DNA of 64,000 nt from Anticarsia gemmatalis (lineage: Eukaryota > Arthropoda > Insecta > Lepidoptera > Erebidae), in the NCBI RefSeq assembly GCF_050436995.1, contig NC_134766.1, forward strand, positions 9,610,001 through 9,674,000. Reading direction: 5' to 3'. A model generated the notes under the pieces. It worked only from the letters and a program-made list of their open reading frames with translations, was not told where the DNA came from and did not search any database. Positions 25,893 to 37,773 of the stretch are shown here, one piece after another (position 1 is the stretch's first letter; each line of letters opens with the position of its first letter). Made by a program: the position numbers and the translations under genes.

Positions 25893-26926
25893 TCAATACG
25901 TGGCAGATATTATTTTGAGGCATATTAAAAAACCTATCATGGTACATCATATATTTAGCAAAGAAATCTCTTTGTCTATAGATGTTATATTTATGGCATA
26001 AATCAACAACAAAATAAACCATTTCGAGATCCAATAAATACGGTAATAAAAGGTGAAAATCCTCCCTTATTTCCACCTGAGGGGTTCAGCATCTGTTCTT
26101 ATTAGCATGCCGTTCATCCCCTATATCTGGGGCCCGCATAATTTTAAGATATCGCCCGCGGCTCATTTGTTCGTCGATGCTAAGAGAGCCTGCTTTATTT
26201 TACAGGTGGAATGTTATTTATTATGGTTTAGGAGTTGTTTTAAATCATTTTTGGTATTATTGAGTGTACAAACTCATAATGTTTCAAATTATATCGTTTG
26301 CCTAAAGTAGTCGACGGTAAAATGAATGAATTTTCAATGTTGTGTATTAAAAATAATAAGAAATTTCTAAGGGTTAAGAAATATATTGCAATTAAACGTT
26401 ACTTGCCTGAGAGTTTCTTTAAATAGTTCTTTCAAGGATACAAACTCCCTAATCTTAGCCAGCGTCGAGAACTCACGGTCCTTTATTCTTAGAAGAGCCC
26501 CGAGCTTGTACAGTAATAGTAAGTCTATTTATTACTTCAATGATGTCCTACGTTGACGTCGGTTGCACATACCAGTCGAGCGTACCGTCATGTAAGACCA
26601 ATTCAACACAGGTGAAAATAAAACCTTACACTCCTAATCAAGATATCGCTAAATCGTAACAAAGGGAATCCGATAGCCAATTCGAACAGAAATAAATCCG
26701 GTCGTATCTCGTGATCTTCAAACTAAAACACATAAAGAAACGTTCAACAAAGAGAAACCTCATTAAGTCTTATCAAATAGTGGAACTAAAGGACTCTTTG
26801 TAGAGCCTTCGGCGTTCAGCGCCATCTATTGAGGTGATAATTAAATGTGGCACTTTTGACTGTAAATGCGCAAAAGTTGCAAGTGCATTATTAAGTAAAA
26901 AGTTTATTTTTGGATTGCCTTTTTGG

Positions 26927-27157
26927 TGCAGTTGTTAGTGTACACGACTACTGATCATGAGGTCCTCGGTTCGATTCCCAGGTCGGACAAAGTGATATTG
27001 CATTTTTTCTTAAATATTTGTTTTGGTAACGTTCCCGGTATATGACAGCGGTCTCACCCCCTATTCCATGGGGTTAACATTGTTAATGGCGAAATATGGG
27101 GTGTATTTCATATACTTTTGCATATTTTTTTGGGTATAATAGGCGTCATGTTATGTT
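26927..27157 (+). repeat. tRNA-derived SINE (family B)
   Basis: GTGCAGTTGTTAGTGTACAC (box A region), CGGTTCGATTCCCAGG (box B), GGTTAACATTGTTAATGGCG and GGGTATAATAGGCGTCATG at the 3' end. Confidence 0.82.
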
Positions 27158-27629
27158 AACTTTAAATACTATGAAAGGCATTGTCCCTACGAACAAAAAA
27201 TCGTGATTATCGGGAAATGATTTAAATGAAGATATGAACTGAAAAGAAACCTTTTATTAGAAAAGTACAATTCCAGTAACTTCTTAATAAAAGTAATATC
27301 AAGCGAACATCCTGTATTTCCTGGAACCAAACAGGATGTTATTAAAATAACAAACATATTCTTGTGACAAAAACATTCGTATTATTACAAAATTCTTTGT
27401 TTTAGTTTTTCATAGGATAATTGTACTATAGGAGTTGGTAAAAAAATATTATTATTCCAATCACCCTTAGAATTTTTAACCCCATTTCATCAGTATTAAT
27501 TTATTCTTAACAGATAATGCATAATTTTAATTGCAATTTTTAAAGATTTTCCTTATATCAGAAATGTCAAAAATATTGACATACCAAACGGCATCATTCG
27601 TTTTTGTGTAGACATATTTTTATTTACTA

Positions 27630-27818
27630 CTAGCTGACCCGGCAAACGTTGTTTTGCCATATGAATAAAAAAATGACACTTAGGGGTATGAAAAATAAAT
27701 GTTGGCCGATTCTCAGACCTATTCAATATGCTCACAAAATTTCATTAGAATCGGTCAAGCCGTTTCGGAGGAGTATGGCAACGAAAACTGTGACGCGAGA
27801 ATTTTATACAATATTAGA
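27630..27818 (-). mobile_element. Non-autonomous Helitron-like element
   Basis: Minus strand: starts TCTAATATTGTATAAAATTC and ends GGCAAAACAACGTTTGCC (hairpin), then GGGTCAGCTAG, between A and T. 189 bp. Confidence 0.8.
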
Positions 27819-28142
27819 TAATGTGAGTTGTTTAAACATATTTTTTATTTATTATTGAGTTTTGTCAGTAATCCCTATTATTATACACTATTAATACGTG
27901 TTTTAAATCAACCCTGAGCCATGTAACACAAGGTAGTTTCATAATGTTACTATGTGTAATGAGATCTATCACTGATGTTGTTTTAACTCGCTCTTTGCGT
28001 GTGAGAATACATAATAATGCACTGTTACTCGTATGTATTGTTGCTAAGTTTATTACTTCATCATGGACATTTCTACTGACATACTAGTATTTTATAGTAC
28101 ACTTCTACTGATCCATAATCCATAATTCCATAATATTCCATA

Positions 28143-28357
28143 ATAATATAATAATAATATTGTAAATGCGAAAGTAACTCTGTCTGTCTGTCTGTCTGCT
28201 ACTCAATCACGCCTAAACTACTGAACCGATTTGGATGAAATTTGGTATGGAGATATTTTGATACCCGAGAAAGGACAAAGGGTACTTTTTACCCGGGAAA
28301 GTGACGCATTTCCATGGGAAAACTCAGATGGCGGACGAAGTCGCGGGTAAAAGCTAG
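28143..28357 (+). mobile_element. Non-autonomous Helitron-like element with TCTG microsatellite
   Basis: AATATTGTAAATGCGAAAGT near the 5' end, a (TCTG)n run at about 28179-28198, AACCGATTTGGATGAAATTT, the hairpin GCGGACGAAGTCGC, and a GCTAG end followed by T. The TCTG/GTCY microsatellite is a known trait of lepidopteran Helitron-like elements. Confidence 0.78.
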
Positions 28358-28451
28358 TATTCCATATACGAAAAGTAGTTTTTTTTTTATCTTTACATCT
28401 TTCATGCTGTTAAAACTATCGTATTAGTTGACTTTTTTAACAGCACGCCAG

Positions 28452-28680
28452 TCATGCCCGAACGTGTAGACAGAGGTGTATGAAATGCATCTGCATATTG
28501 CCGTTTGCAATGTAATGTATGGAAAGCCTATTGTTATATACCGGATAGACATTCACGTTACCAAATCCCATGCTACTGCTATTGAGCAGTATTCTAATAT
28601 AAACTAGTCAAGACTAATATAGAGCCTTACTCCACCCGGGAATCAAACCCGTGATCACCAACGCGGCAACGTAGCCACAA
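28452..28680 (-). repeat. tRNA-derived SINE (family B), minus strand, diverged
   Basis: On the minus strand: CACGGGTTTGATTCCCGGGT (box B), a body with an AGTATTCTA-type stretch, CGTGAATGTCTATCCGG and ATACACCTCTG near the 3' end. Diverged from the 22.9 and 26.9 kb copies. Confidence 0.7.
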
Positions 28681-30573
28681 TAATGGCAGTTTAAACCAAG
28701 AATGATGACATAAAAAAACTAAACACAAGAAAAACAATTCAATGTCTATTTTTATCAAACTCTAAACCGAAATATCAATATTGTATTGAGAAAGCATTTA
28801 CAAAAATATCTCGATAGAATAACAGCAACGTTTCAGTTTGAAGGAATAATCCAAAAAGCGTATTGTTCCACGATATAGCATGTCGACCGATGGACGTATG
28901 GATTCTGTATAATATATGGCCTTGCTAAAGTATGAGGAGCACTTTTATACGAGACGACATTAGCACGACACGGGGACGACCAGCTTCTATATTTTTTATT
29001 ATGACCTACGTAGTAAGTCCATTGGTGACGAGAGACACGTGGTCAAAATTCTAGCATCGGATAATGGTAATACGAAGTTATTCTGACAGAAAGTTTTGAC
29101 CAGTTTTAGCGGTTTTGCAATATTTTCGCTATATCAAAACGAGTCTAATATTTGTACATTTTTGACTATATGACAATTGTTTTTTTCTTAATGAAATATA
29201 CTTGTATATGTCTAATATTCAAATGCTCTCTAATACAACTGTTGTGTTTTATTGAATGTTTAAGGGAAAATATTTTAGAATTTGTTTAAAATAAAATTAT
29301 TTCTTAACAAATCGTTGTCGTGTCGAAGTCGTGTCGTGTGATACAAAACTAAACAATTGTTTGTTTAGGAGCTCAACCGACGTATACTCGTACGACAATA
29401 TTTGCAGAAGCCAAGTACCACAAAATTTTCCACTACAAAAATGTTCACGTATTTCCAACTGAATATACTGTAATATTACTATTTCGCTTGTTCTATTGTA
29501 TTTCAGCGAAGAAGAGTTATTGGTCTTTCCGCATTTCTGAAAGTTTTTAATAATAACCATTGTAAGAATTTATCACTAAACTAAGATATTTTTGTTTTGG
29601 AAATCAGTGAAGTTGATAAGCGAACGTATTACGAGTATATAGTCACTCTAGAATAAAATTTTGTGTCATGGGGATTTTGAAAGTAGTGATGCTTTTGATA
29701 ATAAAACCTGGATTATCATTATCATCATCATCAGATACACGTGATACTCAATACACATGGTTAAATTACTTTTGTATAAATGTATGTACATAAAAGTTAT
29801 TCGATAGCCTTCGAAACGATTACGCCAATTTCCAATCGGCTTAACTTAAAATTTAACTCAAATAAATATACATCAGCTTTATATGAGAACTTCTCATTTT
29901 ACCAGTCGCTTAAAAATACTTAATGATTTTAAAAAAATGTATAGTGTAAGTAACTCTCAACTTAGTTATTTAATAATGGTTTTATTTTCATATTTCATTT
30001 GCAGCTTTCTCTCGTATTTACAGCAAACCTCACACAATCTTAAGCCGGCGAAGAATAAGTCGACAGTTATTAAATATTAAGTTAGTTTTATAAGCCGAGC
30101 CGGGGCATAAAAACGGCTTAAACGGGCATATCTAAGAGTCATGTTCGTTTCTACGTATTGTCTGGGGACCTCTAAATATTCTGAACCCAGGTGCCGTAAC
30201 ATTTTTAGTTATATAAGATTTTTGTCGGTCGTCAAGCGATGTTTAAGTATGTTTTAAAGAGTCTTATTACAGTTGTATTGTTTGAGAAAACTTGGTAGAT
30301 ATTAAGAAACTAAGATATATGTGTTAAAAATTCAACAACGGCAAACTTTTATTTGAAAATTTTACAATATTACAAATTATTTCGTATAAAATGCTACAGT
30401 ATGTAACTATGTATTATCAATTTTACTTCGAACAAGTTTAAAACAAACTAAACTTCGAACTTGAGCAACACTTCCATCCAGAAAAGCACACGCGGTGTTA
30501 AGTACAAAGTTTTCACGATACATCAACCTATCGATCCAACGTTCCAGGAATATTTCACTTGAAGTCAATCAGT

Positions 30574-31000
30574 CTAGCCTTTCTTCCAACTTTAAACTGC
30601 ACGTTTGGCGCAGTGGTTACCGGAGTGTGTGGCGGGTTCGAATCCCACCCGGGACAAATATTTGTGTGATGAGCACGAGTATCAGTTCTGACCCTGATTG
30701 TTAATTTATCTATACCAGTATGTATTTAGAAATATATGAGTATGTTAATTATTTGGTTACCATAGTACATGCTCTGCTTAGTTCGGAATCAAATGAAATG
30801 TTGTCCAACAATATTTATTTTATAAATGTTGCAGTCGGCTTCCAGTCTATCCAAATGCAGTTGGGTGTCAGTATTTTACATGGAGCAACTGCCTATTGAA
30901 CCTCTACAACCCAGTTACCAGGGTTATAACACGATACCCCTGACTAATGGTCAGACTTTTAAGCTTCTGAAAACGGGTAACGACTGTCAAATAATTATTT
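30574..31000 (+). repeat. Dispersed moth repeat (family D), split by a SINE
   Basis: TAGCCTTTCTTCCAACT (left) continues at ATGTTGCAGTCGGCTTCCAG (right) after the family A SINE. The rest matches 19609-19797 to the ACGGGTAACGACTG end. Confidence 0.8.
30598..30831 (+). repeat. tRNA-derived SINE (family A), nested in another repeat
   Basis: Box A-like TTTGGCGCAGTGGTTA and box B-like GGGTTCGAATCCCACC, then the shared body ACAAATATTTGTGTGATGAG... and the 3' motif TTGGTTACCATAGTACATGC. A stretch between boxes A and B is shorter than in the 47.6 kb copy. It splits an older dispersed repeat whose halves lie at 30574-30597 and 30832-31000. Confidence 0.85.
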
Positions 31001-31009
31001 TGTCATTTG

Positions 31010-33380
31010 GATGAAATAAATAATTGAATTTTTGGATGAAATAATTAAATTATTTTTTTTATAAGACAGCAGACACTTTTATTGATTTTTGCGTCATGTT
31101 CACTTTTACGAACATAAATAATGGACAAATCAAACCCACGAATTCCACGCAGTCGTAGCAATGTTACAACAAATTTTCCTACATGGCCATCAAGAATTTA
31201 TCTTATAAATTCTTCTATAAAACTAGGTCATATCCTTCTTTGGATAAAACCTCATAATATATTCAGGGATTGGAATTTATCGTTTGGCACGACCGGCGCC
31301 CGATAGCAATGAGTAAACCTTTTCATATTGTCCACTCGCTCGTGAGCTCTGATAACTGATGTAGGCAAAACGTTGGGATGCATACTAGAACATTTTACTG
31401 GGAAACGAATACCTATCACTATAGAGTATTTATAGAGAATTTTGGGTAAAAAATCGGTCAGCGCCTCTAGTGAGTGATAAAGGAACTAATTTTGTTTAGC
31501 CGATTTTTTGCTGAAAGAACTACTTAATGCTCTTTTGAAAACGATCGACGAAGTTCGGGTAGGCTTAAATGAAGATGGTGACACGATTTGCATACGTCAC
31601 AATATAGCTAGAGGGTACAAACCTGTGGGTGAGGCCCTTGTCCAATAGTAGGATACTGAGATAAGCTAAATAAGAAAATACTTTGACAGTAAAACAATAG
31701 TGATTAGAATGCGACGAATCAGGAACTGGTCCAAGTAGTATGGAAAAAAAGGGATACTTATAGTATTCACTAATTAAAATAATTTGCTTATCATACGCTG
31801 GATTTTTGCTAAATATCAGTGAAAATTTTTGTTTTTTAAGACATTTAAGGTAAGATAAGACCAGTATTTCTGGACATATTTCTTTAGCTGACACTACAGT
31901 ACCTAACGTTACTCTACATACTTATTTCTCCCCCATAAACCCGCTGGTAGCAAGCCAAGACTTACGTTTCTATTATCTAAATAGAAAACGTAGCTGAGCG
32001 TAAACAATTCAAGGAGTTGCGAGTGCATCGTGACCTTGGGGTCAATGACCCGGCGCCATTTTGTCGCCAGAATTAATGGCGCGTCTAATGGACAAGGCTA
32101 GTGCACTTACGTTACTTATTGATGTTTCTTGATGGGTTTGCGCTAAGGATATGTGCACACCAAGAAAGAAAATAAAAGTTTAAATACGATATTTTCCATG
32201 CAAAATTGTATTAAAAACAGTTTTATGGTTTAGCTATGAATGTGTAACAGACAGAAAGACATACAGACGGACATATAGACAAACTTTCGAGTTTGTTATA
32301 GCTTCTTCCCGTGAATTCGTCTCGTGGAGAGATAAATTTGGTTATAAACTATACATGTGCCAAAGTTCATATAAATCTATAAAGTAGTAGTAGCGTGAAA
32401 GAGTTACAAACATCCTCACAAGATCTCTCATTACCAATCCTAGTTAATTAAGTATGGAATAATATTTTTAATAATACCTAATGTACAAACTTTTTTCCAA
32501 TTTTCTTTTCACCATTTACTTGATGTATGCAAGCGAATGGTCAGCTTTGTGTCAAAGCCGTTGAAGCCAACCCTTGACTTGGCGTTATAACAGCTGTCGT
32601 TTTGCCAACAAGCAGCGCCAATTTTTTACAATATGTCCCCCAAAAAATCGCACTTAATTACTTGGAATGTGACCCCAATGCACTCGTACTATTCTTTCCG
32701 TATTGCGATAGGTCGGCAACCAATTGTTTTTGAAACCTGCTTTTAGCGAAGGCTGTTTTGTGCCAAATAGAACCTATTGTGACTAGTAGTTGTGTTGAAA
32801 ATGTTGTATTTAGCCTCTATTATAAGGCTTTCACGGTTTTCAGTAGGTAGGTGACCTGGGAAATGTCCAATTGCAGTTATTTTGAAGGGTTTTTGGCAGT
32901 CGAATTCACTCGTATGACCTATTTTGTATCGTATCATTGTGTATTGGGTTAAATAAATTCAAATCCACGATCATTTTAAAATGCTACACTTCGTATGTTG
33001 CCATTTTCTGGCTGAACCTATTTTGATGAAAATCATTGAAACCTTGGTTACCTTTTTATTCAAACCCTATCTTTTAAAAAGATGAAACTTTATGGTATGT
33101 AGGTTAGCGAGTCGAAAATAAAGGAGTTATTTTTTAATATTTCCTTACTTCTGTAAAGCAGTTGGTTAGGGTGATTTTCACTCTGCTATTAATGAGAACA
33201 TCTAAGATTCGATTCTCATTCAGAAAAAGTACTACGAAAATAGTGTTCTAAGTTTAGTTGTGACAAAGGCAGTGTTAGATTAGATAGAAGAAGTTAGGAA
33301 CAATAGAAAGCACTTGTTCTACAGTGGGACAGTACATGAAACTCAAGGAAAAAGTTATCTTTTAACAGAAGTCATTAACT
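31010..33380. other. Gene-free stretch
   Basis: It contains a MITE fragment at 31.4 kb and a small self-complementary GC patch near 32040-32085. No coding signature was found. Confidence 0.45.
31415..31500. repeat. MITE fragment
   Basis: GGTCAGCGCCTCTAGTGAGT and GGAACTAATTTT match the interior of the 34295 family. No inverted ends are left. Confidence 0.55.
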
Positions 33381-33381
33381 G

Positions 33382-33594
33382 CAACCTACTGTCAAAGTTG
33401 TTCAGGCCGGAGGCCTTTGACATAGCTTAACGACTTTTATCTTAATTGACAACTATCGGGACTGACTTTTATCACGCTTTCCAAAGTTAGAAAACGCTTA
33501 GTTCGACTACTACTGGGCGGTCACCCATCTATAGAATGACCGCGCTAAGGGTTGCTTAACCCACAGATAGTTTGCCGACCGATGCACGCAACTA
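33382..33594 (-). repeat. 5S-rRNA-derived SINE, diverged copy
   Basis: Read on the minus strand it has the 5S-like head (GGTTAAGCAACCC, ...GATGGGTGACCGCC) and the tail that ends in the CAAAGTTGT / ACTAGG-type motif. The middle is more diverged than in the other copies. Confidence 0.75.
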
Positions 33595-34294
33595 GCTCCT
33601 TACTTTCACAGTTAACAACAGTTTAAAATTCTAAACCTTATTAAGTAAAACTTCACTGTAGTTCTAGTTGTGTTCTAGTACATTCTATGTTGGGAAAGTG
33701 CTAATACTTTTAAATGCAATGCATGAAAGTGCTGAAAATTGCTTCTACAACTGAATGTAAATAGTTTTAGTCGAATGCGGGCGCGAATTGAATTGAAAAT
33801 GGTTACGAAAATACTAGTGTAATGCGGGTTTCAAATACTATTAAATATATATTTTATCATTACGGCATCAAATACACACGGTTTTCAAAATTTTGTCACG
33901 TAAGTTTTGGTCTCACTTAATAAGAAAGTTTTATATTATTATTTTAGGGTTTGGATTTCTTCAATTATACTCCTCAGCAGTTTAATCTAGACCCTTGTCA
34001 CTTACACAGACCTATGTCTAAAATTGGAAAGGCAATAGGTAAGAAAAAAAATGCTTGTTTATATCATTACAAAGATCTACAATATCAAAAAAAAAAATCT
34101 AATATATTTTATTGACATAAAATCTGTTACAATATCCACACATTGTCCTGACATCTATGCTAGCCGAAGCTGTGTTACAGATGCCAGTGTCTTCACCCTT
34201 ATTTATTAACGTGACAATATTTAGTCATAAAACAAAAAGAGTATTGAGAAAATATGAACATAAAACAAATATCAAAATAATCAGTACAGTAGCT

Positions 34295-34466
34295 CGATTC
34301 TCTACTAGTATCGACTACCGACAACCGACCTGTCATCGAGAAATTTTGTTCGAAAATCTGATCAGCGCCTCTGACGGATGTCGTAGGAAACTTTTGGCAG
34401 TACATTCTTAATGTCAAAATTTCGGTAGCTAGCCGGTTGTCGGTAGTCGATAGTGGTAGAGAATCG
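34295..34466. mobile_element. MITE with about 35-bp inverted ends, complete copy
   Basis: The ends CGATTCTCTACTAGTATCGA and its complement (…TCGATAGTGGTAGAGAATCG) pair for about 35 bp with few mismatches. The interior carries TGATCAGCGCCTCTGACGG. 172 bp, non-coding. Relatives lie at 15013, 15708 and 22772, with fragments elsewhere. Confidence 0.85.
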
Positions 34467-34796
34467 GGGCACAGAACGCGAGGCACAAATAGAACAATGT
34501 TTTTAAGCGACCACGCTTGTCAGAATCCCGTAAACCATAAACCCAAACATAAAGACCACACACATTGTTTCAATGAAAAACCTAGCACAGAACCACAAAG
34601 CATTATATCACGAAATATATGCGTTTACATGATATTTTACATGAACGAGCTCGTAAAGTCCCGAGATAGCGCTGTTTTTACACACGCCGTGCAAATTACT
34701 CTGTAAGTTTACTTTTTTATGTATTTTATGATACTCGGATTTAGTTAACGTGTGGGTGATAAATTAATCAAAAATTTTGTGGTAAACTGCTCCTAT

Positions 34797-34935
34797 GCTC
34801 GGGGCGGTAGTGTATATAACTGCTGACCATGAGGTCTCGGGTTCGGTTCCCAGGTAGGGCAAAATGCTGTTGGATTTATAATAGATTTTTCTCTAGAGTA
34901 GCACAAAGTTTGGTAACGTGCCCGGTTTTTTTTTA
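34797..34935 (+). repeat. tRNA-derived SINE (family B), 5' part
   Basis: GGGCGGTAGTGTATATAACT (box A) and GGGTTCGGTTCCCAGG (box B). The body stops at CGTGCCCGG, where a T run and another dispersed repeat take over. Confidence 0.8.
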
Positions 34936-35579
34936 TCCGTTACTGCAAGGCAAGGGTCTCTTCCCAACGAGGGAGGAGCTAGGCTTTGAGTTGTGCCTGA
35001 TATGTAACGATAAGTTGGCCTTCTATAACGTGGAACTAACATTGAAACTAATCAGTACCTTAATTTTCTTGTTATGATGAAAAATGTAGTATAGATACAA
35101 ATATAACAACGAAATTAAAATGCAACTAGGCACGGGATTTTTTAGTGAGGAGACAACCTAGGTAAATAAAACCGCGGTCAGGATATTTATTTTATTAAAC
35201 TCAAAAGTGGCAGAAGACGCGAGTAGTGGCTTGTATAAAAATAGTCATCATTAATCAGTATCTTTGAAAGTGGTAATGAAAGTTAATTTCACAAATTATT
35301 ACGTACTTAAGGATATTTTTGTGTAATTTATGATTGTTTATTTCCTGCCGCAGAGATTTTATCATCTGTCATCATCAATTTGTAGAAGAGCTGTAATTTA
35401 TGTTAAAAATACGACGCAAAAGTGTGTTTTTAGCAGTTTTAGTACTTAGTAGTTGGTAAAAATATAATTTTAATTTTATTTTACAAGCTAGTTACCGTGG
35501 CCCAATTTTTGTTGTAATATTTTTCGTAAAATTAGTAGCATAGTATTAATATCCTTTTCCTTGATGTTCGACTGCCTCG

Positions 35580-35745
35580 ATTTGATGGTTTAGGTCGTCA
35601 CGCCGCTACCATTGTGCAGGGAGGTCGTGGGCTCAATTTCCACACGGAACAATTATTTGTGGGTTCCACAAATTGTTGTTTCGGGTCTGGTTGTGTTTTG
35701 TGTCCGTTGTTTGTGAGCTTGTAAAAGTCGCTAGTAAAAAGCTTG
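35580..35745 (+). repeat. tRNA-derived SINE (family C)
   Basis: Degraded tRNA-like head (TCGTGGGCTCAATTTCC as box B), then GGAACAATTATTTGTGGGTT, a short self-complementary stretch, and GGGTCTGGTTGTGTTTTGTG. A second copy lies at 55715-55890. Confidence 0.72.
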
Positions 35746-36181
35746 TAAAAACAATTATTCCTATTATTATTTGTAGGTTGTCTTTTTAAAGTATACCTAC
35801 TACCTTTACATACAGTTTGTTATCTATATTATTGCTAAATTGTATTAAAATGTTAAGCCATTTTTACCTGAACGAAAAACAAACAGCTATTCCTAATTAA
35901 AATATTAAGTATCGTCTTGAACGTATTTCTTAAAGCGGTGTATTTATGTCGATTAACAACAAAACTACTTGTTGTTTTCGTATGAGGAAGATAAACTAAT
36001 ATTATTGGGGAGATAAGTCGGGAAGTCCTTCCGTATAATACCATCCTTATGAGATATCGACCACCGCTTGGTAATTACGTGTTTTCTTTTGTTTCGGTCA
36101 GAAATATTTATCGTTTATTTGTAGTGTAGATATTAATACTGTAAGTTGGGAGATAGTTGTTTTACGTATGTATATCAGATA

Positions 36182-36382
36182 CTAGAGGCCGCCCACGACT
36201 TTGTCTCCGTGTAAATCCCGATCCCTCGAGAACTCCGAGATAAAAGCCTATGTGATATTCTGGGTCTTCAACTACCTACATACCAAATTTCATCGTAATC
36301 GGTTCAGAAATATTTGCGTGAAAGAATAACAAACATCCATATATACATACTCACAAACTTTCGCATTTATAATATTAGTAGA
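36182..36382 (-). mobile_element. Non-autonomous Helitron-like element
   Basis: Minus strand: TCTACTAATATTATAAATGC at its 5' end and a GGCCTCTAG end after an imperfect GC hairpin. 201 bp. It lies about 640 bp downstream of the DPP-like exon in gene sense. Confidence 0.8.
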
Positions 36383-37022
36383 ATAGTAGAATATCGTACT
36401 ACAGCTGCAAAAATCTATCATTAATTCCATGGCCCAGTTTTACCACTTCTAAATATCTAGCAGAATCCTCCGAAAAGAAATTCGTTACATTCGGCGTCTA
36501 TAAGCGTGCGGAGGTGTAATACTAGAGGCTGCATTTCGCTTCCGAAAAGCGACTAAAACACCGATCGCCGATGCGGTCTCAATATCAGATTACGTGAAAC
36601 TTTTAGAGATGTGTTTATACATTTGCTGTCACTTAATTTTGCAAAGGATTACATTTATCATAGTCTGAGAATCTGGCTCTAAGTATATGAAATCCATATA
36701 TATCACTATGGTTCTAGTTGAGTTCTTAGTTTTAAGGACGGGCATTTGTTATTTGCAACTTATTTCGAATTATCATAAAGTCTGGCTTCACCCAGCTAAC
36801 GTATATAACTTGTAAACTCAGTTTTAGATAACCAAAGTCACCTTAAGCCAAAGATACAATAACGCCCGGCACTGCCGCTATAAAATATCTTCATTTCTCT
36901 GGGCTTTCAGGTTAATATATACAGTAACAGATCTATAAGAAACAGTATATTAGTAGATCTTTAATCGAAAACACATACAAGATACCTCATCCATTAAACA
37001 GAGAATATGACAAAGTTCTTAC

Positions 37023-37230
37023 CTGTAAGCCAAGTGCCATTAAACGGCTTATAATGTTCAGTGAGTACATCATGGAGCGTGGGTCTCCTGCCCCTGACCC
37101 GGCCGCCGTCCCCGGCCGGCGTGAGCAGCGCTATGCTGAACACGATGAGACCCAGCACCGCTGCGATCACTAGCAGGGCGATCAGAATGCCGCGCCAGTT
37201 GCGTTGCGTTGGAGTCGCTGCTGCCAGCTC
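37023..37230 (-). CDS. Internal exon of a DPP6/DPP10-like dipeptidyl peptidase family protein (membrane-anchor exon)
   Basis: This exon encodes 69 residues plus one base (enters at phase 0, leaves after codon position 1). In order: a short cytoplasmic piece ending in PTQRNWRGI, a hydrophobic membrane segment at about exon residues 15-37 (ILIALLVIAAVLGLIVFSIALL), then a luminal stretch with LLTP, a basic RVRGRR patch, TLHDVL and FNGTW, which includes an N-glycosylation sequon (NGT). The QRNWRGI plus anchor signature is characteristic of the DPP6/DPP10 group (Drosophila omega-like), type II membrane proteins of the S9B family; vertebrate members lack peptidase activity and modulate Kv4 potassium channels. 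On the minus strand the acceptor is a long pyrimidine tract ending CCCCAG and the donor is ACAG|GTAAGA, both textbook. The exon is much more GC-rich than its surroundings. The beta-propeller and hydrolase exons are not seen, so whether this protein is catalytically active cannot be judged. Confidence 0.9.
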
Positions 37231-37773
37231 CTGGGGAAGAAGGAGAGAGAAGAGTGAGGAAAGAGTATATTTATTTTCTTGGGTGAAACAAATTCTGTAG
37301 TAAAATTTGCACATGTGTCGCGAGGGTCTTTACAAATATACAATAGACACGAAACACAGCAAGATTAATAGATCAAACATCTTTAACAAGTAAGCAATTA
37401 ACATTTTAAAGCTATACGACGTTTTGACTGCGTTACACCAGTATAAGTCGCAGGCAGATCTGCCTGTCACCGCGACCGGTAAAATTTTCACAAACATAAT
37501 AATATACTAATATATGTTTCTAAGCAAACAGACGATTGCAACTTAACCTACGACTTCCAGACGCAGTTCAAATTTAGTAGCCACAACCATAACCTCTTGT
37601 ACGAGCTACATCATAGCACTATTTCTGAAATGCACCTATTTTTCTAAAGGTTGTACGTAAAATTTGTCGTTTGCGGTTAGCTTAGTACTCGGGGTACTTC
37701 AATTTGGTCGCGAGGCAGCTGCTACTATAACCTGTGGGGTTTATTCCTTCAGAGTATTTAAAGTAAACATTTT

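Larger units (their letters stand above)
1..37022 (-). other. Downstream intron of the DPP-like gene (inferred), repeat-filled
   Basis: The donor GTAAGA directly follows the exon on the minus strand. No following exon with recognisable propeller sequence was seen down to position 1, so the sequence on this side is taken as intron plus inserted repeats. A short exon could have been missed by eye, so the boundary is uncertain. Confidence 0.45.

Noticed and set aside
34157..34486. Open frames of 80-95 codons on both strands
   Set aside because: They run across the MITE at 34295-34466 and reflect its inverted structure, not a gene.
37061..37300. Plus-strand open frame across the DPP-like exon
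   Set aside because: It is a shadow of the GC-rich minus-strand exon. The minus strand has the splice sites and the family signature.
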